Origin: JAFAZI01 sp035501255
GTDB lineage: Bacteria; Actinomycetota; Actinomycetes; JAFAQI01
DNA: 47,865 nucleotides
NCBI GenBank assembly: GCA_035501255.1
Contig: DATJWM010000037.1
Span: 1 to 47,865, forward strand
Direction: 5' to 3'
How positions within the stretch are numbered: the first letter of the stretch is position 1; each line of letters starts with the position of its first letter. The position numbers were made by a program, and so were the translations under genes. Below, in pieces: positions 32,564 to 40,667 of this stretch. The notes below the pieces were generated by a model. It had not been told where the DNA came from, ran no database searches, and worked only from the letters and a program-made list of their open reading frames with translations.

Positions 32564-34693
32564 GTGGCACCGCCGGATGGGACGCCAGGCTCGCCCGAGT
32601 CGGACGTCCCGGTCGCTGCAGGGGATTCGTCCACGCCGTCGTTCCCTCGCCTACGCGCGCGTACCCAGCGGTTCACGCTGGGCGAGCCACGCACGATCAC
32701 GGTCGCTGACGAGGGTCGGCGGGTGTTCTTCCTGCGCGCGGCCGGTGCCGAGGATCCGCGGACCGGACTCTGGGTCCTCGACCTGGCGGACGGGGTTGAG
32801 CGGGCGGTCATCGACCCGGCGGAGGATGACCACCTTCCGGCGGCCGAGCGGATGCGCCGCGAGCGGATGCGCGAGGGTGCGGTCGGCGTGGTCAGCTACG
32901 CCGCGGATGACGCCGGCCGTGTGGTTGCGGTGGCCCTCGGAGGTCGGCTGCACGTCGCCGATGTCGACAACGGCCGCCTCACCGAGGTCGGTGAGGCGAT
33001 CGGGTGCTTCGACCCTCGCCCCGACCCGACCGGTCGGTTCGTGGCGTACGTCGATGGGCCGAACCTTCGCCTCGCCGACCTGGTTGCCGGTACCGACCGG
33101 GTCCTCGTCGGTGAGCCCGACCCCGCGGTCACCTGGGGCCGGGCGGAGTTCGTCGCGGCCGAGGAGATGGAGCGCCTGCGCGGGTTCTGGTGGGCCCCGG
33201 ACGGTTCGGCGCTGCTGGTGGCGCGGGTCGACGAGGCGCCGGTCTCGACCTGGTGGATCGCCGACCCGGCCCATCCCGAGCAGGAGCCGTCGCCGGTGCG
33301 TTATCCCGCGGCCGGAACGGCGAACGCCGAGGTCACGCTCTGGCACGTGGGGCACGAAGGAGAGCGGCGAGAGATCGTCTGGGACCGCGACCGGTTCCCC
33401 TACCTCGGCCGGGTCAGCTGGACATCAGACGGGCCGCCGCTGCTCGCGGTCGTTGCTCGCGACCAGCGCAGCATCGCGGTCCTGTCCGTCGACGTCGCTG
33501 CCGGCTCGACCGCGCTTGTATGCGAGGACACCGACCCTGCCTGGGTCGAGCTGCACGACGGAGTGCCTGCCTGGTGCGGGGGCGACCTGGTCCGGATCGC
33601 GGATGCCGATGGCGCCCGCCGGCTGGTCGTCGCCGACGGCGCAGTGACGCCGCCGGACATGTACGTCCGGGCCGTGGCGAGCGTGAGCGCGGACCGCGTC
33701 GTCTTCACTGCCTCCGTCGGCGAACCGACTCAGGTCGGGGTGTATTGCTGGACGCGGGCCGGGCTCGCGCCGATCGCCGATGATCCCGGGGTGCACGCGG
33801 CGGTGGCGGGCGGCGAGACGGTGGTCGTGCGGTCCGCGTCGCTCGAGACCATCGGGACGGCGTCGGTCGTTCATCGCGACGGGTCGTCGTACCCGTTGGT
33901 ATCGCACGCCGCGCTGCCACCGCTCGCCCCGTCGGTCCGACTGCTCAAGCTCGGACCGCGCGCACTGCCCGCCGGGCTCGTTCTTCCCGAGGGTCATCGG
34001 CGCGGCGCCAAGCTCCCGGTGCTGGTCGATCCGTACGGCGGCCCGCACGCGCAGCGGGTCCTCGCGACGCGGGCGGCCTGGCTCGAGCCGCAGTGGCTCG
34101 CGAACCAGGGCTTTGCCGTGCTCGTCGTGGACAACCGGGGGATGGCGGGCCGCGGCCCGGAGTGGGAGCGGGCTGTGCGACACGACTTCGCCGGTCCCGT
34201 GCTCGGGGATCAGGTGGACGCGTTGCGGGCGGCGGCCGCGATCGAGCCGGACCTCGACCTCGACCGAGTGGGGATTAGGGGCTGGTCATTCGGCGGCTGG
34301 CTCGCGGCGCTCGCCGTGCTACGGCACCCGGAAGTGTTTCGGGCCGGGATCGCCGGCGCGCCGGTGACGGACTGGGCGCTTTACGACACCTTCTACACCG
34401 AGCGATATCTCGGGACGCCGCAGGACAATCCGGAGGTCTACCGGCGTAACTCGCTGCTCGATGACGCGCCCGCCCTCGAACGGCCGCTGCTGATCATTCA
34501 CGGGCTAGCTGACGACAACGTGGTGGCCGCACACAGCCTGCGGCTATCGCAGCGGCTGACCGAGGCGGGCCGACCACACAGCGTGCTCCCGTTGACCGGT
34601 GTGACCCACATGACGCCGCAGGAAGAGGTCGCCGAGAACGTCCTACTGCTCCAGGTGGACTTCCTGCGCCGCCACCTCGCCGCCCCTCAATAA
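32564..34693 (+). CDS. S9 family prolyl peptidase (dipeptidyl peptidase IV-like)
   Basis: The product is 709 aa. The N-terminal part is a beta-propeller (DPPIV_N) containing the EEMERLRGFWWAPDG block with the Glu pair that binds the substrate N-terminus. The C-terminal alpha/beta hydrolase has GWSFGG (Ser575), Asp650 in GLADDN and His682 in GVTHM, a complete triad. It would remove Xaa-Pro dipeptides. No signal peptide is seen, so the enzyme is probably cytoplasmic. The first 40 residues (PPDGTPGSPESD) are low complexity. The stop codon is the first part of a triple palindromic repeat. Confidence 0.9.
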   Translation: MAPPDGTPGSPESDVPVAAGDSSTPSFPRLRARTQRFTLGEPRTITVADEGRRVFFLRAAGAEDPRTGLWVLDLADGVERAVIDPAEDDHLPAAERMRRERMREGAVGVVSYAADDAGRVVAVALGGRLHVADVDNGRLTEVGEAIGCFDPRPDPTGRFVAYVDGPNLRLADLVAGTDRVLVGEPDPAVTWGRAEFVAAEEMERLRGFWWAPDGSALLVARVDEAPVSTWWIADPAHPEQEPSPVRYPAAGTANAEVTLWHVGHEGERREIVWDRDRFPYLGRVSWTSDGPPLLAVVARDQRSIAVLSVDVAAGSTALVCEDTDPAWVELHDGVPAWCGGDLVRIADADGARRLVVADGAVTPPDMYVRAVASVSADRVVFTASVGEPTQVGVYCWTRAGLAPIADDPGVHAAVAGGETVVVRSASLETIGTASVVHRDGSSYPLVSHAALPPLAPSVRLLKLGPRALPAGLVLPEGHRRGAKLPVLVDPYGGPHAQRVLATRAAWLEPQWLANQGFAVLVVDNRGMAGRGPEWERAVRHDFAGPVLGDQVDALRAAAAIEPDLDLDRVGIRGWSFGGWLAALAVLRHPEVFRAGIAGAPVTDWALYDTFYTERYLGTPQDNPEVYRRNSLLDDAPALERPLLIIHGLADDNVVAAHSLRLSQRLTEAGRPHSVLPLTGVTHMTPQEEVAENVLLLQVDFLRRHLAAPQ

Positions 34694-34767
34694 CGGCGTG
34701 ACGCCGTTTCGCTATAGCCGGTACGGCGTGACGCCGTTTCGCTATAGCCAGTACGGCGTGACGCCGT
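34693..34767. repeat. Three tandem 30-bp repeats with palindromic cores
   Basis: ACGGCGTGACGCCGT, a 7-bp inverted repeat around one base, occurs at 34693-34707, 34723-34737 and 34753-34767. The two intervening 15-nt spacers are nearly identical and contain the palindrome GCTATAGC. The whole block is bounded by CAATAACGG and CCGTTATTG, so it can also fold end to end. It fills the 83-bp gap between convergent stop codons. Confidence 0.85.
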
Positions 34768-34776
34768 TATTGGGGG

Positions 34777-36018
34777 TCAGGACTTGGCCGCGGCAGCCGC
34801 GGCCCGGGCGGCCGCGAACTCCAGGCCCTCCGCCCACGAGGTCTGCTTGGCGATCATCATCCGGTACTTCATGACCGCGCTGCGCTGGTCGAGCCCGAGC
34901 GCCCCCATGACCTGATCGCCGCGCCGGTAGAGCGCGAGGAACGACTCGCCGTCGGTGTCGCCGAGGACCACGCGGATCTCTTCGGCCTCGCCCGCGATAC
35001 CGACGAACTGGATTCGCTTGCCGTACCAGTCCGACCAGAAGTACGGAACCGTCGAGTACGCCGTCGCCGCATCCGGCTCGACCGCGTTGCGTCCGGCCGC
35101 GCCACCCTGTTCGGCCGCGATGGTCCAGTGCTCGAGACGCATGCGGGTGTCGAACAGCGGGTTCGGCCAGCTCGCCAGGTCGCCCGCGGCGTACACGCCG
35201 GCCGCTGACGTGCGCAGCGTCTCGTCGCATTCCACGCCGTTGCCGAGCTCGAGCCCCGAGCCCTCGAGCCACTCGGTGGTCGGGTTCACGCCGATCCCGA
35301 CCACGACCAGATCGGCCTCGAGCCGACTCCCGTCGGCGAGCCGGACCGCCTCGACCGCGCCGCTCCCTTCGAGGGCCGCCACCTCGACTCCGCACCGAAG
35401 CCGGGTCCCGTATCGCTCGTGCAGGTCGCCAAGCGCGCGGCCCAACTCCTCGCCGACCGAGCGGACGAGCGGTGTCGGCAGGGCCTCGACGACCGTGACG
35501 TCCAATCCCCGTTGGCGAGCCGAGGAGGCGATCTCCGAGCCGATGAACCCGGCACCGATCACGACGGTCCGCGCGCCCTGGTCGAGCGCGGCCCGGATCG
35601 CCCGCGCGTCTTCGAGCGTGCGCAGGACGTGTACGCCGGACAAGTCCTCGGCGCCGGGCAGGGTCCGTGGGGCGGCCCCGGTCGCGATGACCAGGCCGGA
35701 GTAGGTGAGCGCCTCCTCGCCCAGCCAGACGGTCCGCTGGTCCGGATCGAGCGCGCTCGCTTGCGTGCCGAGGCGGAGGGTGACCCCGAGCTCGTTACGC
35801 AGCGTGGCTTCTTCCCGCAGGATCGTGGGCCCGCCGAGCTCTTCGTTGGTGAGGAACTCCTTCGACAGCGGCGGCCGGTCGTAGGGCAGGTGGTCTTCAG
35901 CCCCGACGAGGGTGATCGCCCCGGCGAAGCCGGTACGCCGAGCCGCCTCGACTGCACGCAATCCGGCCAGCGATGCGCCGACGACGACCAGGTGGTCGGG
36001 CGGCGCGGTCGTGGTCAT
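34777..36018 (-). CDS. FAD-dependent ferredoxin reductase (rhodocoxin reductase-like)
   Basis: The product is 413 aa. An N-terminal FAD-binding Rossmann motif (VVVGASLAGLRAVEAAR) is followed by PYDRPPLSKEFL, a second NAD-binding motif (VVIGAGFIGSEIAS, about 148-161), and GVYAAGDLASWPN near residue 275. The C-terminal reductase domain follows. It transfers electrons from NAD(P)H to a ferredoxin, usually for a P450 or oxygenase; neither partner is in the window. It lies 43 bp downstream of the transglutaminase stop and could be read from that operon. The C-terminus is an Ala-rich tail. Confidence 0.9.
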   Translation of the reverse strand: MTTTAPPDHLVVVGASLAGLRAVEAARRTGFAGAITLVGAEDHLPYDRPPLSKEFLTNEELGGPTILREEATLRNELGVTLRLGTQASALDPDQRTVWLGEEALTYSGLVIATGAAPRTLPGAEDLSGVHVLRTLEDARAIRAALDQGARTVVIGAGFIGSEIASSARQRGLDVTVVEALPTPLVRSVGEELGRALGDLHERYGTRLRCGVEVAALEGSGAVEAVRLADGSRLEADLVVVGIGVNPTTEWLEGSGLELGNGVECDETLRTSAAGVYAAGDLASWPNPLFDTRMRLEHWTIAAEQGGAAGRNAVEPDAATAYSTVPYFWSDWYGKRIQFVGIAGEAEEIRVVLGDTDGESFLALYRRGDQVMGALGLDQRSAVMKYRMMIAKQTSWAEGLEFAAARAAAAAAKS

Positions 36019-36061
36019 GCGGCCATTCTCGCAGGGGGAGATCCCGCGGCCTCGACGGTGG

Positions 36062-38047
36062 TTACCGCCGGCTGATCAGCGAGGCGAAGGCGTCGACCGC
36101 GTCGTCGGTCTCGCGCCGGGTGGGCGCGCTTGCGCCGTAACACTCCTGCTCCAAGGTTTCCAGCGCCTCGCTCGCCGTACCGTACGGCGCGACCCGACCG
36201 AGATATTCGCGGGCGGTCTCGGATGGTGCGCGCGGCGCCGGCCCGTGTCGGTCGCGGGTGAGACGGTGGAACGCGGTGAGGACCGGGCCGACCCGGCGGA
36301 CGTCAGAACCGCGACCTTCGCCACGCCGACGGCGCCGGTAACGACCGACCAGGGTGCCGCCGGCCAGGACCAGCGCCGTGGTCAGGGCGACGAGCACGAC
36401 CCTCCCGCCGGGCAGGTCGGTGATGACGGCATGCGCGGCCCGGTCGAGCAGCGAGCGCGACCCGCCGGATCCGGTCGCGAGCGCCGCGCCGGCCGTCGGA
36501 TCGGTGGGAGACCACCCGACCCCCGGGTAGTACACCTCGACCCATGCGTGCGCGTCCGCCTCGGTGTAGATGCGGGTGTGGCCGGCGAGCGCCCCGTAGG
36601 CCAGGCCCGTGACGACCCGGGCGGGGACACCGAGGCTGCGAAGCATGACGGCCTCGGCCGAGGCGAACTGCTCGCAGAACCCGGTGTGGTCGCGAAACAG
36701 GAAGTCCTCGACCGCGTCCTGACCCGGTCCTGGCACCGGCGAGTTGAGGGAGTACGTCTCGTGGCTGCGCAGGTAGGTCTCGAGATCGGTGACCTGGGCG
36801 TAGCGGCTTCGCGCGTGCCGGGTGATCGCGCGCGCCAGCGCGGACACATTGGCCGGCAACTCGGCCGGAAGCTGGGTCCAGGCCCGTCCCGCCGGGTCCG
36901 CTCCGGAGGCATGCCGGAGCTGCCGCGGATCCTCGGTCGGCACCTTCGAGGTCACCTGGTAGGTCTGCAACGGCTGGACGCCGAAGACCCGGGTGTTGGC
37001 CGATGAGCGGATGACCCGCACGATCTCATTTGGCGGTCCATCGAGGTGCACGGGGACGCCCGGGGCCCAGATCAGGCTCGCGTGCGCGCCCGGTGCCACC
37101 CGCACCCGGTCGGTTTCGGTCCGACCGGACGGGGGATCGGCCGCGAGCCGGGGAACGCTCGCATCCGGGCCGGGGACAGCCGCGATGCCCTCGATTGGAT
37201 CGTCCTGCCACCCCGTTCCGGTGTAGGTCCGATAGATCGTGCCGCGCCAGAGCGGGGGTGAGGTCTCGGGCACCCAGAGGATCGGAGTCGTGGCGAGATC
37301 ACCGCGGACCAGCAGGCTGAGGCTGCCTTCGCCGAAGGTGTCGATCCCGACCAGGGAGCGGGTCGTGGCGGAGGCATTGAGCGTGCCTTGGACGTGATGG
37401 GCGATGGTGCGGGCGAGGTCGCCTCCGCCCAAGCCGGCCGGAAGGGCGAAGAACACCACTCCAGCCGCTGCGAGCGATGCGATGACCGGCGCGATCGCGC
37501 TGGTCATCCGCTGGGATCCGCGTCCCACGTCGGCGCGGTCCACCCCCACCGCCGGGACCGCGCCGTCGCACTCGGCAGCGACCTGAACCCGCGAGATCGC
37601 GGTCAGCAGGACGATCCAGCTGAGGGCGGACAGGACGGTGCTCGTCACCGTGCGCCCCCCGGCGGCGGCCGCAACGAGGACGCCGGTCGTGACGGTGAGC
37701 CAGACGCGGTACTCGCGCGGGGAGCGTGACGACGGGGCGATGATCAGGGAGAGGACGACGAGCGCCTCGGTCAGCGAGCGCAGGGTGGCCATCGGGTCGG
37801 CTCCGACGCTGCCCGCGCCGACGCTCTTCGTGACGATGACGGCAGCGAAGGCTGCCACCGCCGCCACCGCGACGCCGCGGCTGGCCCGTGCTCGGCTCCG
37901 GTTGAAGGTGCTCGGCTGCCTGGCCACGAAGGCGGTCACGGCCAGCGTGATCGGCAAGGCCCACCAGGGCAACATCCCGGCGGTGGTCGCGGCAATCTGG
38001 GCCAGCGCCGAGGACGCGGCGGCCCACCGGCGTGACTCGACGAGCAC
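36062..38047 (-). CDS. Transglutaminase-like membrane protein (DUF3488/TGc)
   Basis: The product is about 661 aa. The N-terminal 210 residues hold six or so membrane helices; an extracytoplasmic transglutaminase-like domain follows with Cys in HTGFCEQFASAEAVMLRSLG (about 455), His in DAHAWVEVYYPG (about 496) and Asp in SPTDPT (about 514). One more helix (VVLVALTTALVLAGG) and a basic cytoplasmic tail follow. The MoxR - DUF58 - transglutaminase trio is a common bacterial operon of poorly known role in envelope or protein processing. GTG at 38047, 3 bp after the DUF58 stop, is chosen over an upstream frame inside DUF58. Confidence 0.85.
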   Translation of the reverse strand: MLVESRRWAAASSALAQIAATTAGMLPWWALPITLAVTAFVARQPSTFNRSRARASRGVAVAAVAAFAAVIVTKSVGAGSVGADPMATLRSLTEALVVLSLIIAPSSRSPREYRVWLTVTTGVLVAAAAGGRTVTSTVLSALSWIVLLTAISRVQVAAECDGAVPAVGVDRADVGRGSQRMTSAIAPVIASLAAAGVVFFALPAGLGGGDLARTIAHHVQGTLNASATTRSLVGIDTFGEGSLSLLVRGDLATTPILWVPETSPPLWRGTIYRTYTGTGWQDDPIEGIAAVPGPDASVPRLAADPPSGRTETDRVRVAPGAHASLIWAPGVPVHLDGPPNEIVRVIRSSANTRVFGVQPLQTYQVTSKVPTEDPRQLRHASGADPAGRAWTQLPAELPANVSALARAITRHARSRYAQVTDLETYLRSHETYSLNSPVPGPGQDAVEDFLFRDHTGFCEQFASAEAVMLRSLGVPARVVTGLAYGALAGHTRIYTEADAHAWVEVYYPGVGWSPTDPTAGAALATGSGGSRSLLDRAAHAVITDLPGGRVVLVALTTALVLAGGTLVGRYRRRRRGEGRGSDVRRVGPVLTAFHRLTRDRHGPAPRAPSETAREYLGRVAPYGTASEALETLEQECYGASAPTRRETDDAVDAFASLISRR

Positions 38048-38049
38048 GG

Positions 38050-39141
38050 CTATCGCCGTCCTCGGCGATGCGGGCGGGCGGTGAGGGACTGGATCGCGAT
38101 GGCGCCGGCGCTTCGCGCAGCGTGATCGAGAGCGGGCGTGATCGGGTCGGCACCCGCCCACAGCAGCGTGCTCCCGCGACCGGTCTGTTGGACCGCCGAT
38201 TGCAGGACTTGCACGCTCGGATCGGACCGGGCCGCCACTTCCGCGAACCAGTCCTGGATCTCCACGGCAGTGGCCGGGTGCTCGACGCCGGCGTCGGAGA
38301 CGAGGGCGACCAACCGGCCGGCGCGAAGTGCGCCGAGCGCGGTTGCGCAGGCGGTACAGATCGAGGCTTCCCAGTCCGCGCCGCCGTCCGCGTGGCCGAC
38401 GGCAACCGTCAAGGCGGTCTGGACGGGTCGTTCACGTTCGCGGACGATGAGCTGCCCGCGCCGGGCAGTGGCGCGCCAGTGAATCTCGCCGGTGTGGTCT
38501 CCGGTGCGCCACTCCCGAACTGCGAACAGGTCGGTCCCCGTTCCGCTCCGGGTTGACGCGGCAGTTCCGGTTGCGCGGGCCGCAGAGATTTCGGGAAGCC
38601 GAGCCGGCGGGGCGGCGGCGGGATGGACCCACAGTTCCCCCTCGTAGCGCGCCGTCCAATGCCGAACGAACCCACCAAGTGGGGAGAAGGCCGCAATCTC
38701 GATCGAGCCGCCGTCCCGCCAGTACCCGCGGTGGAGCGGCACCGGTGCGTGTGTCGCCGTCGCGATCGCTCCCCGACGCAAGCGCGGGCAGAGCACTCGG
38801 TCGGCGGAGAGGGCGGGATGAGCGTCGGTGATTACCAGCTGACGGTCGATGCCCCACCGTCGGTCGGGCGCCAGGATCGTCAACTCGACCGGGGCCGGCA
38901 CGCCGACGGTCATCCGGATCGGCCCCTTGCGGGTGACCCGGGTCCGGTCGATTCGCGGCGTGAGGATCGCGTCACCGAGGACGGCGCCGAGGGCCGCGGC
39001 GGCCGCGACCGTGACGCCGGTCGATCCGATCAGGCGGCCGAGCAGCTCGAGGATGATCGCGAGCAGGACGAGCAGTGACGCGCTGCGAGTCGGGCGGGGA
39101 AACAGCGCTCGACGCGCCGGTACGCCGCAGGTCTCACGCAC
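38050..39141 (-). CDS. DUF58 domain-containing membrane protein
   Basis: The product is 363 aa. Two N-terminal hydrophobic helices (LLVLLAIILELLG, VAAAAALGAVLGDAIL) precede the DUF58 signature VREWRTGDHTGEIHWRATAR (about 205-224). The family has a von Willebrand A-like fold and is paired with MoxR ATPases and transglutaminases, as here. The start is GTG 39141, 9 bp after the MoxR stop. No metal-site DxSxS motif is obvious, so adhesion-type metal binding is not claimed. Confidence 0.87.
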   Translation of the reverse strand: MRETCGVPARRALFPRPTRSASLLVLLAIILELLGRLIGSTGVTVAAAAALGAVLGDAILTPRIDRTRVTRKGPIRMTVGVPAPVELTILAPDRRWGIDRQLVITDAHPALSADRVLCPRLRRGAIATATHAPVPLHRGYWRDGGSIEIAAFSPLGGFVRHWTARYEGELWVHPAAAPPARLPEISAARATGTAASTRSGTGTDLFAVREWRTGDHTGEIHWRATARRGQLIVRERERPVQTALTVAVGHADGGADWEASICTACATALGALRAGRLVALVSDAGVEHPATAVEIQDWFAEVAARSDPSVQVLQSAVQQTGRGSTLLWAGADPITPALDHAARSAGAIAIQSLTARPHRRGRR

Positions 39142-39150
39142 CGGGCCGCC

Positions 39151-40116
39151 TTACGCCCCGGACAGGGGCGCCGGGGTGTTGTGCACGATCTCGGTGATCA
39201 CCCGTGCGGCAGCCGCCGGGTTGCCGTCGTTGGAGGCGAGCACGAGCCGGTGCGCGAGTACCGCGACCGCCAGGGCCTTGACATCGTCCGGCAGCAGGTG
39301 CGGTCGTCCGGCCAGCATGGTCCGAGCCTGCGCGCAGCGGATCAGCGAGATCGTCGCCCGGGTGCTCGCCCCGATCGCGACCAACGGGTGCGAACGGGTG
39401 GCGTCGACGAGTGCCACGGCGTACCCCAGGACAGCGTCGGCGACGTGAACCGCGCGCGCGGCCTCCCGAAGCATGGTGAGGTCGCCGGGCGCCAACACCG
39501 CAGTGAGGTGGTCGACCGTCGGCCCGGCGAGTTGCTCGCGCACGATCTGGCGCTCGACGTCGGCCGGGTTGCGGCCGGGCTGAACGAGCACCATGAAACG
39601 GTCAAGCTGGCCTTCCGGAAGCGGATAGGTCCCCCATTGCTCAAACGGGTTCTGGGTTGCTAGCAGGATGAACGGATCCGGGAGCGCGTACCGGACGCCG
39701 TCGACGGTCACGGCCGACTCGTCCATCGCTTCGAGCAGCGCCGACTGGGTCCGGGGTGAGGCGCGATTGAGCTCGTCGACCAGGACCACGTTCGCGAAGA
39801 TCGGCCCGGGGACGAAGGCGAAGGCACTTCGCGCCGGCTCCCAGATCCCGGATCCGGTGATGTCCGACGGCATCAGGTCGGCGGTCGCCTGGATGCGGCG
39901 GAAGGTGCCGCCGGCTGCATTGGCCATGGCGCGCGCCAATGTGGTCTTCCCCGATCCGGGGACGTCCTCGATCAGGATGTGTCCGCCCGCGATCATCGCG
40001 GAGACCGTCAGCTCGACGGTTCCCCGGCGCCCGCGCACGACCTGCTCGACGGCAGCGATCAGGGCCTGCGCCTTCTCGTGCGCAGCGATCGGCGCAGCGA
40101 TCGGCGACGCGGTCAC
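39151..40116 (-). CDS. MoxR-type AAA+ ATPase
   Basis: The product is 321 aa. Walker A is DVPGSGKTTLARAMA (about 51-65), Walker B VVLVDELNRASPRTQSALLEAMDE (about 111-134), and sensor region LLATQNPFEQWGTYPLPEGQLDRF follows. MoxR ATPases act as chaperones that activate or assemble partner proteins, usually those with VWA or DUF58 domains encoded beside them. GTG at 40116 has GAGGAGG upstream at good spacing. It is the first gene of the MoxR - DUF58 - transglutaminase operon. Confidence 0.92.
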   Translation of the reverse strand: MTASPIAAPIAAHEKAQALIAAVEQVVRGRRGTVELTVSAMIAGGHILIEDVPGSGKTTLARAMANAAGGTFRRIQATADLMPSDITGSGIWEPARSAFAFVPGPIFANVVLVDELNRASPRTQSALLEAMDESAVTVDGVRYALPDPFILLATQNPFEQWGTYPLPEGQLDRFMVLVQPGRNPADVERQIVREQLAGPTVDHLTAVLAPGDLTMLREAARAVHVADAVLGYAVALVDATRSHPLVAIGASTRATISLIRCAQARTMLAGRPHLLPDDVKALAVAVLAHRLVLASNDGNPAAAARVITEIVHNTPAPLSGA

Positions 40117-40271
40117 GAGAACGGCCTCCTCTTGCTGTGTGTGCGGTCTATCGACGCGTCCGGGCCGGAACTTCAGTCTCGGTGGGCTCCCGTTACCGTG
40201 GTGAGGTCGCGCGAAAGCGCGGCAGTGGGCGCGCGTGTGCAGCGGGGGCGCCGGATGTGAGGTGGATGCGC

Positions 40272-40667
40272 GTGACCGAATCAGGTGAGGTGATTCGTCC
40301 GGCCGCGGTGTTGCGCCAACTCGAGGCGGAGCGGGTGTTGGACGCCCTGACCCTGCTCGATGTCGCGACCGGTGGGATCTGGAACGTCAATCCCGGTTTG
40401 TGGCAGCGTTACGACAAGCCGTGGGACGGCGAGGGCGGCCTGAGCGGGACATCCCGACTCGTTGGGACGATCGGCGCGATCTACGGATCGCCCACCCGCT
40501 ACGACATCACGTTGTATCGCGCGACCGTCAGCGCGCATGGGCGAGATCTCGGATGGACGGTGGAGTCGTTGTGCAACGACGCACTCGGTTACGCCGGTCT
40601 CAGCCTGGCGACGTGCGGTCGGGCGGAGTTGCGCAACCCGCCGAGAGCCGATCCGTTCAAGGACTGA
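40272..40667 (+). CDS. Hypothetical protein, possibly conserved in actinobacteria
   Basis: The product is 131 aa. I do not recognise a named domain. It has no signal peptide or membrane helix. Visible features are VLDALTLLDVATGGIWNVNP followed by GLWQRYDKPWDGEGG, a strand-rich middle (GTIGAIYGSPTRYDITLYRATVS) and a C-terminal WTVESLCNDALGYAGLSLATC with two Cys. I believe similar small proteins occur in mycobacteria but cannot name one. GTG at 40272 is preferred to ATG 40266 because GAGGTGG lies 6 nt before it. It diverges from the MoxR gene, and its 3' end overlaps the convergent sulfotransferase gene by 11 bp. Confidence 0.65.
   Translation: MTESGEVIRPAAVLRQLEAERVLDALTLLDVATGGIWNVNPGLWQRYDKPWDGEGGLSGTSRLVGTIGAIYGSPTRYDITLYRATVSAHGRDLGWTVESLCNDALGYAGLSLATCGRAELRNPPRADPFKD

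Noticed and set aside
34693..34767. Possible CRISPR array
   Set aside because: The intervals between repeat cores are 15 nt and nearly identical to each other, not unique spacers, and no cas gene is present.
38048..38161. Longer N-terminus for the transglutaminase inside the DUF58 gene
   Set aside because: The added residues are Arg/His/Pro-rich shadow sequence; GTG 38047 directly after the DUF58 stop gives a normal start before the first helix.
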